From NCBI RefSeq assembly GCF_011751075.1, contig NZ_JAALLN010000001.1, positions 372,001 through 436,000 on the forward strand: a stretch of 64,000 nucleotides of DNA, read 5' to 3'. Shown here piece by piece: positions 19,323 to 28,200 of this stretch. The position numbers were made by a program, and so were the translations under genes. The notes below the pieces were generated by a model that searched no databases, was not told the origin of the DNA, and worked only from the letters and a program-made list of their open reading frames with translations. The first letter of the stretch is position 1. The number at the start of each line of letters is the position of its first letter. The stretch is from Flavobacterium poyangense. Lineage in GTDB: Bacteria; Bacteroidota; Bacteroidia; Flavobacteriales; Flavobacteriaceae.

Positions 19323-19349
19323 TCTCAACAAATGTAATAATTTTTGAGA
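19323..19349. promoter_or_regulatory. Candidate operator of the S24 repressor
   Basis: An interrupted inverted repeat TCTCAA-(15 nt)-TTGAGA sits in the shared control region between the divergent repressor and polymerase genes. Position and symmetry fit an operator for the dimeric repressor, but the arms are short. Confidence 0.35.
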
Positions 19350-19359
19350 ATATCTATCC

Positions 19360-19367
19360 TAATTTTG
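19360..19367 (+). promoter_or_regulatory. -7 promoter box of the mutagenesis operon
   Basis: TAATTTTG matches TAnnTTTG and lies 21 nt before the ATG at 19388. It supports starting the polymerase at 19388 rather than at the earlier in-frame start 19280, which would lie inside the repressor gene. Confidence 0.5.
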
Positions 19368-19387
19368 TTTCATACAAAAATGAATTT

Positions 19388-20545
19388 ATGGAAAGGGCAA
19401 TTGTGCATATGGATTTGGATACCTTTTTTGTATCCTGCGTAAGGCTGATGGATTCCAAACTCAATGGAATTCCTTTGATCGTTGGCGGTGGTGATCGTGG
19501 CGTAGTAGCTTCCTGCTCTTATGAAGCCCGTAAATTTGGAGTGCACTCTGCCATGCCGATAAAATTGGCATTACGGCTCTGTCCTGATGCCAAAATTGTT
19601 AAAGGAGATATGGAACTCTTCTCTAAAATGTCGAATAATGTCACTGAAATTATAGAATCAAAAGCTCCTATAGTTGAAAAGGCCAGCATCGATGAATTTT
19701 ACCTTGATATAACGGGAATGGACCGATTTCATGGTTCGTATAAATGGACCAATGAACTTTCATCCATGGTTACCAAAGAAACCGGATTACCCATTAGTTT
19801 TGCTCTTTCTGTAAACAAAACTGTTTCTAAAATTGCAACCGGGGAAGGAAAACCTAGAGGGAATCTTGAAATTCCACAATCTATGGTACAACAGTTTCTT
19901 AACCCTCTTTCTATTCGTAAAATCCCGATGGTAGGTGATGCTACCTTTAAACTGCTTTCCCGCATTGCTATCCGAAACATACAAACCTTAGCAGAGATGC
20001 CTGTTAATGTATTGCAGGAAATGATCGGTAAGAACGGAATTGAACTATGGAAGAAAGCTAATGGCATAGATAATAATCCTGTAGAGCCTTATCGTGAACG
20101 CAAATCACTGTCAACAGAAGATACTTTTTATCAGGATACCACAGATTTAGTGTATTTACGTTCGGTACTTTCAGCTATGGTTGAAAAACTGGCTTATCAG
20201 CTACGCAGTGAACAATGGCTGACTTCTAATATAACGGTTAAAATTCGCTATTCCAACTTTGATACTGAAACCAGACAGGTTACCCTACCCTATACCTCAT
20301 CAGATCATACCCTTACAAAGGCCGTTTTGGAAGCTTTTGAAAAGCTTTATCAGCGACGTATGAGCCTACGCCTTGTAGGAATCCGGTTTGGTAAATTGGT
20401 GCGTGGAACTTATCAGATTAACCTCTTTGAGGATACTCAGGAAATGATGGCTTTGTATCAGGCAATGGACAAAATTAAAAACCGCTTCGGGGTTCACGCA
20501 GTGATGCGTTGCAGCGGTATTTATCAGTCTCAAAAAACAATTTGA
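19388..20545 (+). CDS. Y-family DNA polymerase (DinB/UmuC-like)
   Basis: From the ATG at 19388 the product is 385 residues. It opens with HMDLDTFFVSCVRL (first metal aspartates) and VGGGDRGVVASCSYEARKFG, and carries the catalytic SIDEFYLDITG motif. The helix-hairpin-helix region (IPMVGDATFKLLSRIAI) and little-finger domain follow; there is no obvious beta-clamp peptide at the C-terminus (ends QSQKTI). It performs translesion synthesis. It is the first gene of a three-gene plus-strand operon (polymerase, DnaE-type, exonuclease/GIY-YIG) under the divergent S24 repressor, resembling ImuB/DnaE2 mutasomes in logic. Confidence 0.92.
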   Translation: MERAIVHMDLDTFFVSCVRLMDSKLNGIPLIVGGGDRGVVASCSYEARKFGVHSAMPIKLALRLCPDAKIVKGDMELFSKMSNNVTEIIESKAPIVEKASIDEFYLDITGMDRFHGSYKWTNELSSMVTKETGLPISFALSVNKTVSKIATGEGKPRGNLEIPQSMVQQFLNPLSIRKIPMVGDATFKLLSRIAIRNIQTLAEMPVNVLQEMIGKNGIELWKKANGIDNNPVEPYRERKSLSTEDTFYQDTTDLVYLRSVLSAMVEKLAYQLRSEQWLTSNITVKIRYSNFDTETRQVTLPYTSSDHTLTKAVLEAFEKLYQRRMSLRLVGIRFGKLVRGTYQINLFEDTQEMMALYQAMDKIKNRFGVHAVMRCSGIYQSQKTI

Positions 20546-20547
20546 TT

Positions 20548-23500
20548 ATGTACTTTAACTGCCACTCTTTCCACAGTCTGCGTTACGGAACTATTTCGAT
20601 TACCGATTTGATCCTTCAGGCAAAAACTTCGGGCATAACTGCTATGGCTTTGACAGATATCAATACAGTCACTGGTATTTATGAATTCTACAAAATCTGT
20701 AAGGAAGCTGGTATCAAACCGATTGTTGGGATGGAATTTCGAGAGGATCATAAGTTGTTGTATATAGCACTGGCCAAAAGTCGCCAAGGTATCGGGCAGA
20801 TAAACCGCCACAGAACCAAATTCAATCTAGAAGGCCTGCCAGTGCCGAGTACTGCACCGGATTTCAAGGATGTAATTGTCATCTATCCGATAGAAAACCT
20901 GCCCGATACGCTAAAAGATTTTGAATACATAGGAATTAGAACAGAAAACCTTTCGCTTTTAATTCGTCCGCAATGGAAGAACAAAATTAACAGAATGGTT
21001 GTACTGCATCCGGTTACCTTCAGCAGCAAAACTGAGTATAGTCTACACCGCGTGCTCCGCGCTATTGACCTCAATACGCTTGGAACCAAGCTCACTGCCG
21101 ATGATTACGGTAAAGCTGATGAAATGATGATATCTCCGGAAGAAATCACAATACGCTACAGCCAATATCCTCAGATATTAGAAAACAGTTTTTCAATACT
21201 AAAGCAATGCTCATTTGAATATGAATTTGGAGTACCCCGCAATAAAAAGCATTATACGGAAAACAGGCAAACCGATCTGGAACTTCTCACTAGTCTGGCA
21301 CAACAGGGACTCGTACGACGTTATGGCACTGATAACCTTGCAGCTAGTGAGCGTGTAAAAAAAGAGCTTAGAGTTATTGATGAACTGGGTTTCAGCGGAT
21401 ATTTCTTAATAACCTGGGATATTATACGTTACAGTAATTCTATGGGGTTTTTACACATCGGACGTGGCAGCGGTGCTAACAGCATCATTGCCTATTGTCT
21501 TGGAATTACCGATATTTGCCCTTTGGAACTGGATCTTTACTTTGAGCGCTTTCTAAACCTTAATCGTAAGACTCCACCTGATTTTGATATTGACTGGTCC
21601 TGGAAAGAACGTGACGTGATACTGGATTATATTTTCAAGAGATATGGCGCGGATCATGTAGCCTTTTGTGGAACTAATGTAGAATTCAAATACAAATCTA
21701 TTTTTAGAGAAGTTGGAAAGGTCTTCGGGTTACCCAAAGAAGAACTTGATGCCTTGTCCGGAACAGCTATCGATCAGCATGATCAAAATAAAGTTATACA
21801 GCTGGTGCATAAATACGGTATGATGATGGAAAAATATCCTAATCAACGTTCAATGCATTCCTGTGGTATTCTGATCTCTGAAGATCCTATTACTGATTTC
21901 ACAGCATTGGAGATGCCTCCTAAAGGTTTTCCTATAGTGCAGTTTGATATGCATGTTGCTGAAGAAATTGGGTTTGACAAATTTGATATCCTTTCGCAAA
22001 GAGGAATCGGACATATCGATGAATCTGTAAAACTGATCAAAAAAAACCAGGGTATCACTGTCGATATCAGGGACACTGCTCTGTCAAAAGATGAAGCTTC
22101 CTGCAATGAGTTTCTTCAAAGTGGAAAAACCATTGGTTGTTTTTATATAGAAAGTCCGGCTATGCGTGGACTTCTTCGCCGTTTGAAATGCGACAACTAT
22201 AAAGTATTGGTCGCTGCCTCTTCTATTATCCGTCCCGGGGTTGCTCAGAGTGGTATGATGAAAGAATATATTTTCAGACACAATCATCCCGATAAGTTCG
22301 AGTACTTCCATCCCGTGTTTGAAGAACAATTAGGCGAAACCTATGGTATTATGGTCTATCAGGAAGATGTAATTAAGATTGCTTTACATTATGGTGGTGT
22401 TGAAGCTGCAGACGGTGATATTCTCCGAAGAGCTATGAGTGGTAAAGGACGATCACTTACTGCCCTGCAGAAAGTAAAAGACAATTTCTTTGCTTCCTGT
22501 GCTTCCAAAGGCCATCCTGAACAATTGAGCGCTGAGATATATCGTCAGATAGAGTCTTTTGCAGGCTACTCTTTTTGTAAAGCACATTCTGCTTCCTATG
22601 CTGTAGAAAGTTATCAGAGTCTGTATTTAAAAGTACACTATCCTATTGAGTTTATGGTAGCTGTAATCAACAATCAGGGAGGGTTTTATAGAACGGAAGT
22701 TTATGTACATGAGGCTCGCATGTCCGGGGCAGTCATTCATAACCCATGTATTAACAAGAGTGAAGTAGAAGCAACTCTTTACGGAAAAAATGTCTATTTG
22801 GGACTTATGCATCTTCAAGGGTTACAAAGTGAAATTGCACAACACATTATAGAAGAACGCAGAGCACATGGAGAATACATTTCATTAGAGGACTTTATCA
22901 AACGGGTGCCTATAGGAATTGAAGGAGTTCAGTTGCTAATATACATTGGAGCCTTCCGTTCAACAGGAAAAGCCAAGAATGAGCTTTTAGTAACTGCCAG
23001 AAGGATCATGATGCATTTTAAACCCGAGCATCGTCAACCTATGCTGCTTCCCGAACCTGTAAGACAATACAAGCTTCCAGAACTTAAACGTTCTCCTTTT
23101 GAAGACGCCTTCGATGAAATTGAACTTTTAGGATTTCCTGTCTCTGTAACTCCTTTTAATCTTTTGAAAACCAGCTACCGGGGTTCCGTGATGGCATGCG
23201 ATTTGATTAAGTATCATAAAAAACAGGTCAAAATGCTGGCCTACCTTGTTTCTAGAAAACATGTACCTACCAAAATGGGAGCTATGTATTTTGGAACCTG
23301 GATTGATGCAAAAGGAGAATTTTTCGATACGGCACACTTTACAGGTAGCCTAAAACAATATCCTTTTAAAGGAGGTGGTTGTTACCTTCTTTTAGGTACA
23401 GTGGAAGTAGACTATCACTTCCCTACCATTACTATTTCTAAAATGGAAAAAATGCCTTTTATATCTGATCCCCGTTATAGAGAAACTGATGAGGAAAGCA

Positions 23501-23607
23501 CCAGAACCCAGCAGAAGTTGCGAGAGGATGTTTCCATGACTCATCGGGCACCTTATCCACAAGAACAGGAGATTGGACTTCCCAGACATAAAATGAAAAC
23601 AGGATGA
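20548..23607 (+). CDS. DNA polymerase III alpha-type subunit (error-prone DnaE-like)
   Basis: From the ATG at 20548, 2 nt after the previous stop, the product is 1019 residues. It has an N-terminal PHP domain that looks degenerate (MYFNCHSFHSLRYG replaces the canonical HxH with NCHSFHS). Polymerase palm motifs include HIGRGSGANS and PPDFDIDWSWKERD, and the fingers block contains VYQEDVIKIAL and RRAMSGKGR. It is shorter than replicative DnaE (~1150) and matches the size of accessory DnaE proteins. Co-expression with a Y-family polymerase points to damage-induced mutagenic synthesis. Confidence 0.88.
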   Translation: MYFNCHSFHSLRYGTISITDLILQAKTSGITAMALTDINTVTGIYEFYKICKEAGIKPIVGMEFREDHKLLYIALAKSRQGIGQINRHRTKFNLEGLPVPSTAPDFKDVIVIYPIENLPDTLKDFEYIGIRTENLSLLIRPQWKNKINRMVVLHPVTFSSKTEYSLHRVLRAIDLNTLGTKLTADDYGKADEMMISPEEITIRYSQYPQILENSFSILKQCSFEYEFGVPRNKKHYTENRQTDLELLTSLAQQGLVRRYGTDNLAASERVKKELRVIDELGFSGYFLITWDIIRYSNSMGFLHIGRGSGANSIIAYCLGITDICPLELDLYFERFLNLNRKTPPDFDIDWSWKERDVILDYIFKRYGADHVAFCGTNVEFKYKSIFREVGKVFGLPKEELDALSGTAIDQHDQNKVIQLVHKYGMMMEKYPNQRSMHSCGILISEDPITDFTALEMPPKGFPIVQFDMHVAEEIGFDKFDILSQRGIGHIDESVKLIKKNQGITVDIRDTALSKDEASCNEFLQSGKTIGCFYIESPAMRGLLRRLKCDNYKVLVAASSIIRPGVAQSGMMKEYIFRHNHPDKFEYFHPVFEEQLGETYGIMVYQEDVIKIALHYGGVEAADGDILRRAMSGKGRSLTALQKVKDNFFASCASKGHPEQLSAEIYRQIESFAGYSFCKAHSASYAVESYQSLYLKVHYPIEFMVAVINNQGGFYRTEVYVHEARMSGAVIHNPCINKSEVEATLYGKNVYLGLMHLQGLQSEIAQHIIEERRAHGEYISLEDFIKRVPIGIEGVQLLIYIGAFRSTGKAKNELLVTARRIMMHFKPEHRQPMLLPEPVRQYKLPELKRSPFEDAFDEIELLGFPVSVTPFNLLKTSYRGSVMACDLIKYHKKQVKMLAYLVSRKHVPTKMGAMYFGTWIDAKGEFFDTAHFTGSLKQYPFKGGGCYLLLGTVEVDYHFPTITISKMEKMPFISDPRYRETDEESTRTQQKLREDVSMTHRAPYPQEQEIGLPRHKMKTG

Positions 23608-24980
23608 AAAAGACAGAATATGCCGTCGTAGATATAGAGACCACAGGGGGTAATGCTTCCGGTAGCCGCATTACGGAAATTTGCATTATTATCCATGACG
23701 GAATAAATATAATTGACCGTTGGGAAACTCTTGTCAATCCTCAAAAAGAGATACCACTGCCTATCTTTGCTCTGACCGGAATAAATAACGAGATGGTTGC
23801 CTCAGCTCCTATCTTCGATGATATATCCGAAAAAGTTCTGGAAATGCTTACCGATCGAATTTTTGTAGCGCATAACGTAAATTTTGATCACTCATTTATC
23901 AAAAATGAATTGGAGCTGTCAGGATTCAAATGGACTACCAGAAAACTATGCACAGTGCGTGCTGCTAGAAAAATAAAACCTAGTCTTTCTTCTTATAGCT
24001 TGGGTAATCTTTGCCGTGCTCTCGATATTCCCTTACTTCAGGCACACCGCGCTGGTGGAGATGCTGATGCTACAGCTATATTACTATCACGTCTATTATT
24101 ATGGGATACCGATGGTGAGATTGTGAAAATGATAAAGCGTAATTCCCATGATCAGAATCTGCCTCCTAACCTTCCTCCTTCTGACTTTGAAACGTTACCG
24201 GAGAAACCCGGTGTATACTATTTTTATAACCGGTTGGGAAAAGTGATTTATATAGGCAAAGCCAAAAATATCAAGAAACGTATTGCACAGCATTTTAGCG
24301 GACACAAAATTACCCCGCAAAGACAGCATTTTATGCGTGATATCTTCTCCATATCGTATGAGATCTGTGCTACGGAATTTATTGCACTACTACTAGAATG
24401 CTGTGAGATTAAAAAGTTATGGCCAATATATAATAAAGCTTTAAAAAGGTTTGAGCCTAAGTTTGGCTTATACCATTACGAAGCCCGAAACGGATATCAA
24501 TATCTTGCCATAGGAAAACTGGCTAAAGGACAAGCTTCAATAGAGCTTTTTTATTCTCAATATGATGGCATCAACTTATTGCTCTCTCTGGCTAAGGATT
24601 TTGGAATTGACCATAGGTTTTGCCATTATACAACATCTGATAAGTGCGAGTTTATAATCGAAAAAGATATGAGTTCTTTACCTGATGTTTCTTTGCATAA
24701 TGAATCAATTGACAAAGCTATAGATTTTCTCATATCAGGTAAACCAAGCTTTGCGATCATTGATAAAGGTCGTTCTCACGACGAGCGTAGCTGCATTTGG
24801 GTTGAGAATGGTCATTTCTATGGTATGGGCTACATCTCATCGGATATTGGGTTTACTCAAGCTCATGAGATAAAAGAATATATGACACCATATAGCAGTA
24901 ATCAATATATTATGCAGTTGATTTATGCATATGCGGACAAATATCCTGGCAAGGTGATGAAGCTTACTGAAAATTATTAA
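23604..24980 (+). CDS. DEDDh exonuclease / GIY-YIG nuclease fusion
   Basis: The 458-residue protein overlaps the previous stop (ATGA). Residues 1-170 form a DnaQ-like DEDDh exonuclease: VVDIETTGG, FVAHNVNFDHSF and HRAGGDADATA. From about residue 198 a GIY-YIG domain follows (PEKPGVYYFYNRLGKVIYIG), with KNIKKRIAQHF and the metal glutamate region FIALLLECCEIK, as in UvrC and Cho. The C-terminal ~190 residues are uncharacterised. It may supply proofreading or incision next to lesions in the same SOS operon. Confidence 0.88.
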   Translation: MKKTEYAVVDIETTGGNASGSRITEICIIIHDGINIIDRWETLVNPQKEIPLPIFALTGINNEMVASAPIFDDISEKVLEMLTDRIFVAHNVNFDHSFIKNELELSGFKWTTRKLCTVRAARKIKPSLSSYSLGNLCRALDIPLLQAHRAGGDADATAILLSRLLLWDTDGEIVKMIKRNSHDQNLPPNLPPSDFETLPEKPGVYYFYNRLGKVIYIGKAKNIKKRIAQHFSGHKITPQRQHFMRDIFSISYEICATEFIALLLECCEIKKLWPIYNKALKRFEPKFGLYHYEARNGYQYLAIGKLAKGQASIELFYSQYDGINLLLSLAKDFGIDHRFCHYTTSDKCEFIIEKDMSSLPDVSLHNESIDKAIDFLISGKPSFAIIDKGRSHDERSCIWVENGHFYGMGYISSDIGFTQAHEIKEYMTPYSSNQYIMQLIYAYADKYPGKVMKLTENY

Positions 24981-25409
24981 TTCAAGAACCAGAGACAAGA
25001 CAAAATAAAAATCTTAACTTTTCCCTAATTTTTGTTTTTATATCCATTAGCATACGCTCAATCAAAAATCATAAATAACAAAAGTATAGTAGATTATCTG
25101 GATCATTAAATTATATCCTAAAATGCAAATTTTGTTATACTGCTTAAAGGCAATTGGGAACCGAAAGACATTTTTCATAAAAAAATTAATTGAAAACTGG
25201 TCAAAGCAAAGCACACTAGATTATTATTATCTTTATAAATATTTTTTTATAATCAAAAAATATACTTGTACCCACGGGAATTAGGGCGCAGAAAAAATAT
25301 TAGAAAATTATAATAGTATTATTAATAAACTAAAAACAAAGAATCAAAGCTACTTTTTTTTACCCCAAATCCTCATTTACTCGTTATAACAATACACCAA
25401 ATTCAATTT
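24981..25409. other. AT-rich intergenic region before the defence island
   Basis: No coding sequence is evident. The composition is very AT-rich with oligo-T runs, the sort of spacer found at the edge of a horizontally acquired block. No clear hairpin or promoter box was found apart from generic T-rich sequence. Confidence 0.5.
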
Positions 25410-26459
25410 ATGCCCATAGAAAAACATATCGATTTTAATCAATTAACCCCTGATCAGTTTGAAGAATTATGTTTTGAACTTATAATTAAAAATGGCTTTA
25501 CATCCGTAGCATGGCGACAGGGTGGAGCCGATAATGGTAGAGATATAGAAGCAGATTTTTCCATTTCAAATAGACTGCTTGATACATTTAACGAAAAGTT
25601 CTTTTTTGAATGTAAGAGATATGAAAAAGGAGTTCCTCCTACTGAATTATATTCAAAAATAGCATGGGCTGATGCAGAAAAGCCTCAACATCTTGTATTT
25701 TTTATTTCCTCATATCTAACCAATAATGCGAGAGAATGGGTTGAAAAAATTAAGAAAGACCGATTTTATAAAATTCATGTAATAGAAGGAAAATCATTAA
25801 TCAAAGTTCTTGCTCAGCACGATGACTTAGTTTTAAAATATTTTATAAAAGACAAGTTTATTAATCTTTTGGATGAAACTATAAGTAAGTGGAGTTTACA
25901 TAACCTTATCCCGAATTTTTGGACCTACTATTACCTTTTAGAAAATCTCGACAAGGAATCTTTAACTACTAATCAGTTAGTTTATCTTTACGTGCTGTAT
26001 TTTTCCAACTATTCTAAATTAGAGGAGCTTGAAAATGAAATTTATCATGGTATCATAATATCGGATCACATAAATGAACTAAGCCAATTACTAAAGAAAA
26101 AACATTCATGCGACCAATCGGTTTTAATTGGCGAATTTGATTTTGATATGCTAAGTGATGAAGGTTATCTACAAGCGGATGAGGAACGCAACCTAAAATT
26201 TAACTATGACTTTATTGCTGCTCAAGCTTCAACAAAAAAAACAGATGGAAAAAGTTATAAACTATGTTACTATTTATTTAGACGTTTATCACCAAATGAA
26301 AGCATTGAAATAATACTTCATCATACCTCGTCATTAGATTTTAAAATCCGATATTCCGACTGCTATACTTTTGAACAATATAAGGAAATTTTAAACTTAA
26401 CCAATTTACGTAAACAATTTCGGGACGAAGTTTTGGAACTTAGCATCAATATGAAATAG
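25410..26459 (+). CDS. Mrr-like restriction endonuclease-fold protein
   Basis: The 349-residue protein starts with an Mrr_cat-type nuclease domain: LTPDQFEELCFELIIKNGF, then GGADNGRDIEAD (catalytic Asp) and FFFECKRYEKG, with ECK replacing the usual QCK; a Gln/Asn pair further on lines up with the fold. The C-terminal ~190 residues are helical and unlike a known methyl-binding domain. Mrr-type enzymes cut modified or foreign DNA. No methyltransferase is adjacent, consistent with a modification-dependent or standalone defence nuclease. Confidence 0.75.
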   Translation: MPIEKHIDFNQLTPDQFEELCFELIIKNGFTSVAWRQGGADNGRDIEADFSISNRLLDTFNEKFFFECKRYEKGVPPTELYSKIAWADAEKPQHLVFFISSYLTNNAREWVEKIKKDRFYKIHVIEGKSLIKVLAQHDDLVLKYFIKDKFINLLDETISKWSLHNLIPNFWTYYYLLENLDKESLTTNQLVYLYVLYFSNYSKLEELENEIYHGIIISDHINELSQLLKKKHSCDQSVLIGEFDFDMLSDEGYLQADEERNLKFNYDFIAAQASTKKTDGKSYKLCYYLFRRLSPNESIEIILHHTSSLDFKIRYSDCYTFEQYKEILNLTNLRKQFRDEVLELSINMK

Positions 26460-26578
26460 AATCATCTTCTTAGTCTCTATAACTTATCTGAATTTCACTG
26501 TAAATCATGTCAAAACAGAAGACATGACTATAAAATTTTTATATTTAATTAACAGATTTTTAAAAACTGATTCAATAA

Positions 26579-27718
26579 ATGTTATACGATTACGACAAAA
26601 TAACTTTAGAAAAAATACAGGGTCTCCCTCAGGGATTTTATCTGAGTTATGATAAAGAAAAAAATGTTGTTCTTACGCTTAAAGTACTTCCAGGTGAAGT
26701 CTCATCTATTGTTAAAGGCATCCCTATCACTTTGTACTTAATTAAAAATGAAAAACTGATTACCTTATACATTCTTGACCATCCTGAAATGCCTTTCTTT
26801 TTCAAGGGTATGAAATTTAGTAGGCAAGATAATGAATACAAAAATTTTGAGGAAGTTGTAATTGACCTAATCAAAGCAGAAAGTTTCAAATTGGTAGTGA
26901 TGAACGAAACACATTATCAAATTATAAACTCAAAAATCAGCAAAGAAAATTCAATCAATCTCTTTAAAGAATGGCTCAACAACAAAGAACAGGTATTTGA
27001 GATAGTATTGTCGGACAGTAGCTTCAGGACTGATAATAATCCCATGTACATTGATTCTTTTAAAAATCAAATATGGGATAATAACCTTATTGATAACAAG
27101 CCATATTTTAAATTTGATGAATATACAAAAGATGGAAAACACGGATATCATCAAGAATTTTCTTTAAGGAATATACTTTCTCAGTATTATGAGCCTAACA
27201 AAGAATTATTTCATTCTGTAAAAAAATCAACTGGAGAAGAATTTACAGATTTCGTTATAATATATGAAAAAACATTAGTTCTTATAGAGTCAAAATATAC
27301 TGTAAGTACCAAGCAGACGATGTTTAACAAAGCCATAAGCAAAGCAGTAAAACAGCTTGATACGGCAGAAAAAACAGTATTAGATCATCCTGAATTAATC
27401 GATAATTCTGCTCTAAGCGAACAACTGCCAAATTTTGACACGCTATTAAAAATGTGCATTTTTTACAATGACGGAAGAGTTTTATCCAATGCTTTTAGTA
27501 ACATCTCACAAAATCATGATCCGCAAGCCTTACCTCTCTTTATCACAATAAGCACATTCTATCAATTTGCATCTTATATACAAATACAAAATGAAAACTA
27601 CAGATATCTTATAATTCAAAATTTGCTTAAAATCAGAGAAGAATATTTTAAAAAAAATAAAATTGTCATAATTGACTCCTTTGATATAAATACTGGAGCT
27701 ATAGGTCTGCTAAGATAA
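26579..27718 (+). CDS. Probable PD-(D/E)XK nuclease-like defence protein
   Basis: A 379-residue soluble protein. The second half has EFTDFVIIYEKTLVLIESKY followed by a helix with KAISKAVKQLDTAE, matching the D-(ExK)-helix order of PD-(D/E)XK nucleases. The first 200 residues are beta-rich and unrecognised. It follows the Mrr-like gene in the same direction with a 119-nt gap and is probably part of the same defence island. Confidence 0.55.
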   Translation: MLYDYDKITLEKIQGLPQGFYLSYDKEKNVVLTLKVLPGEVSSIVKGIPITLYLIKNEKLITLYILDHPEMPFFFKGMKFSRQDNEYKNFEEVVIDLIKAESFKLVVMNETHYQIINSKISKENSINLFKEWLNNKEQVFEIVLSDSSFRTDNNPMYIDSFKNQIWDNNLIDNKPYFKFDEYTKDGKHGYHQEFSLRNILSQYYEPNKELFHSVKKSTGEEFTDFVIIYEKTLVLIESKYTVSTKQTMFNKAISKAVKQLDTAEKTVLDHPELIDNSALSEQLPNFDTLLKMCIFYNDGRVLSNAFSNISQNHDPQALPLFITISTFYQFASYIQIQNENYRYLIIQNLLKIREEYFKKNKIVIIDSFDINTGAIGLLR

Positions 27719-27738
27719 ATCTTTCGCAGTAAGTATTC

Positions 27739-27972
27739 TTAATTGAGTGTTTCGTAAATGAGCTCTTTATCTATTTCCCAAAGTCCACCTTTTGTGTGGC
27801 ATAATATATCTAAATGTTCTTTTACATTTTCTTTAAGCGCTACAAAGCATAGTAAATGTGTAGGTCTTGAAAAACCAACATACATCATCTTTAATTTTTG
27901 TTTAGCGTTGGGGTCTTGACCATCCCTATATGAATGATTTTGATTTAGAAAGGGATATGTTGAAATTATCAT
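27739..27972 (-). pseudogene. C-terminal stump of a UvrD-like helicase
   Basis: The 77-codon frame contains MMYVGFSRPTHLLCF, which is helicase motif VI of the UvrD/Rep superfamily (the arginine that senses ATP), followed by a normal C-terminal end. The rest of the helicase is missing; the next 230 nt upstream (27973-28200) are AT-rich and non-coding. It is a remnant of a defence helicase, perhaps of the type paired with OLD nucleases, removed by a deletion. Confidence 0.75.
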
Positions 27973-28200
27973 GATAATAAAAATATTCTCCGAGTAGACT
28001 TAAACATTATCAAAAACACCTCAACAATTTTTATCAAAATATAATCAATCATATTTAGACCTGATTAAAGACAAAAACCATTCAATTAGAAAACTTACAT
28101 CAATTACCAATTTATCAAATAATACTATCGTCAAGATTAGATAAATATTAACAAACCCAATAATAAAATAACTAAATTAGCAAATTTAAATTGATAATTT

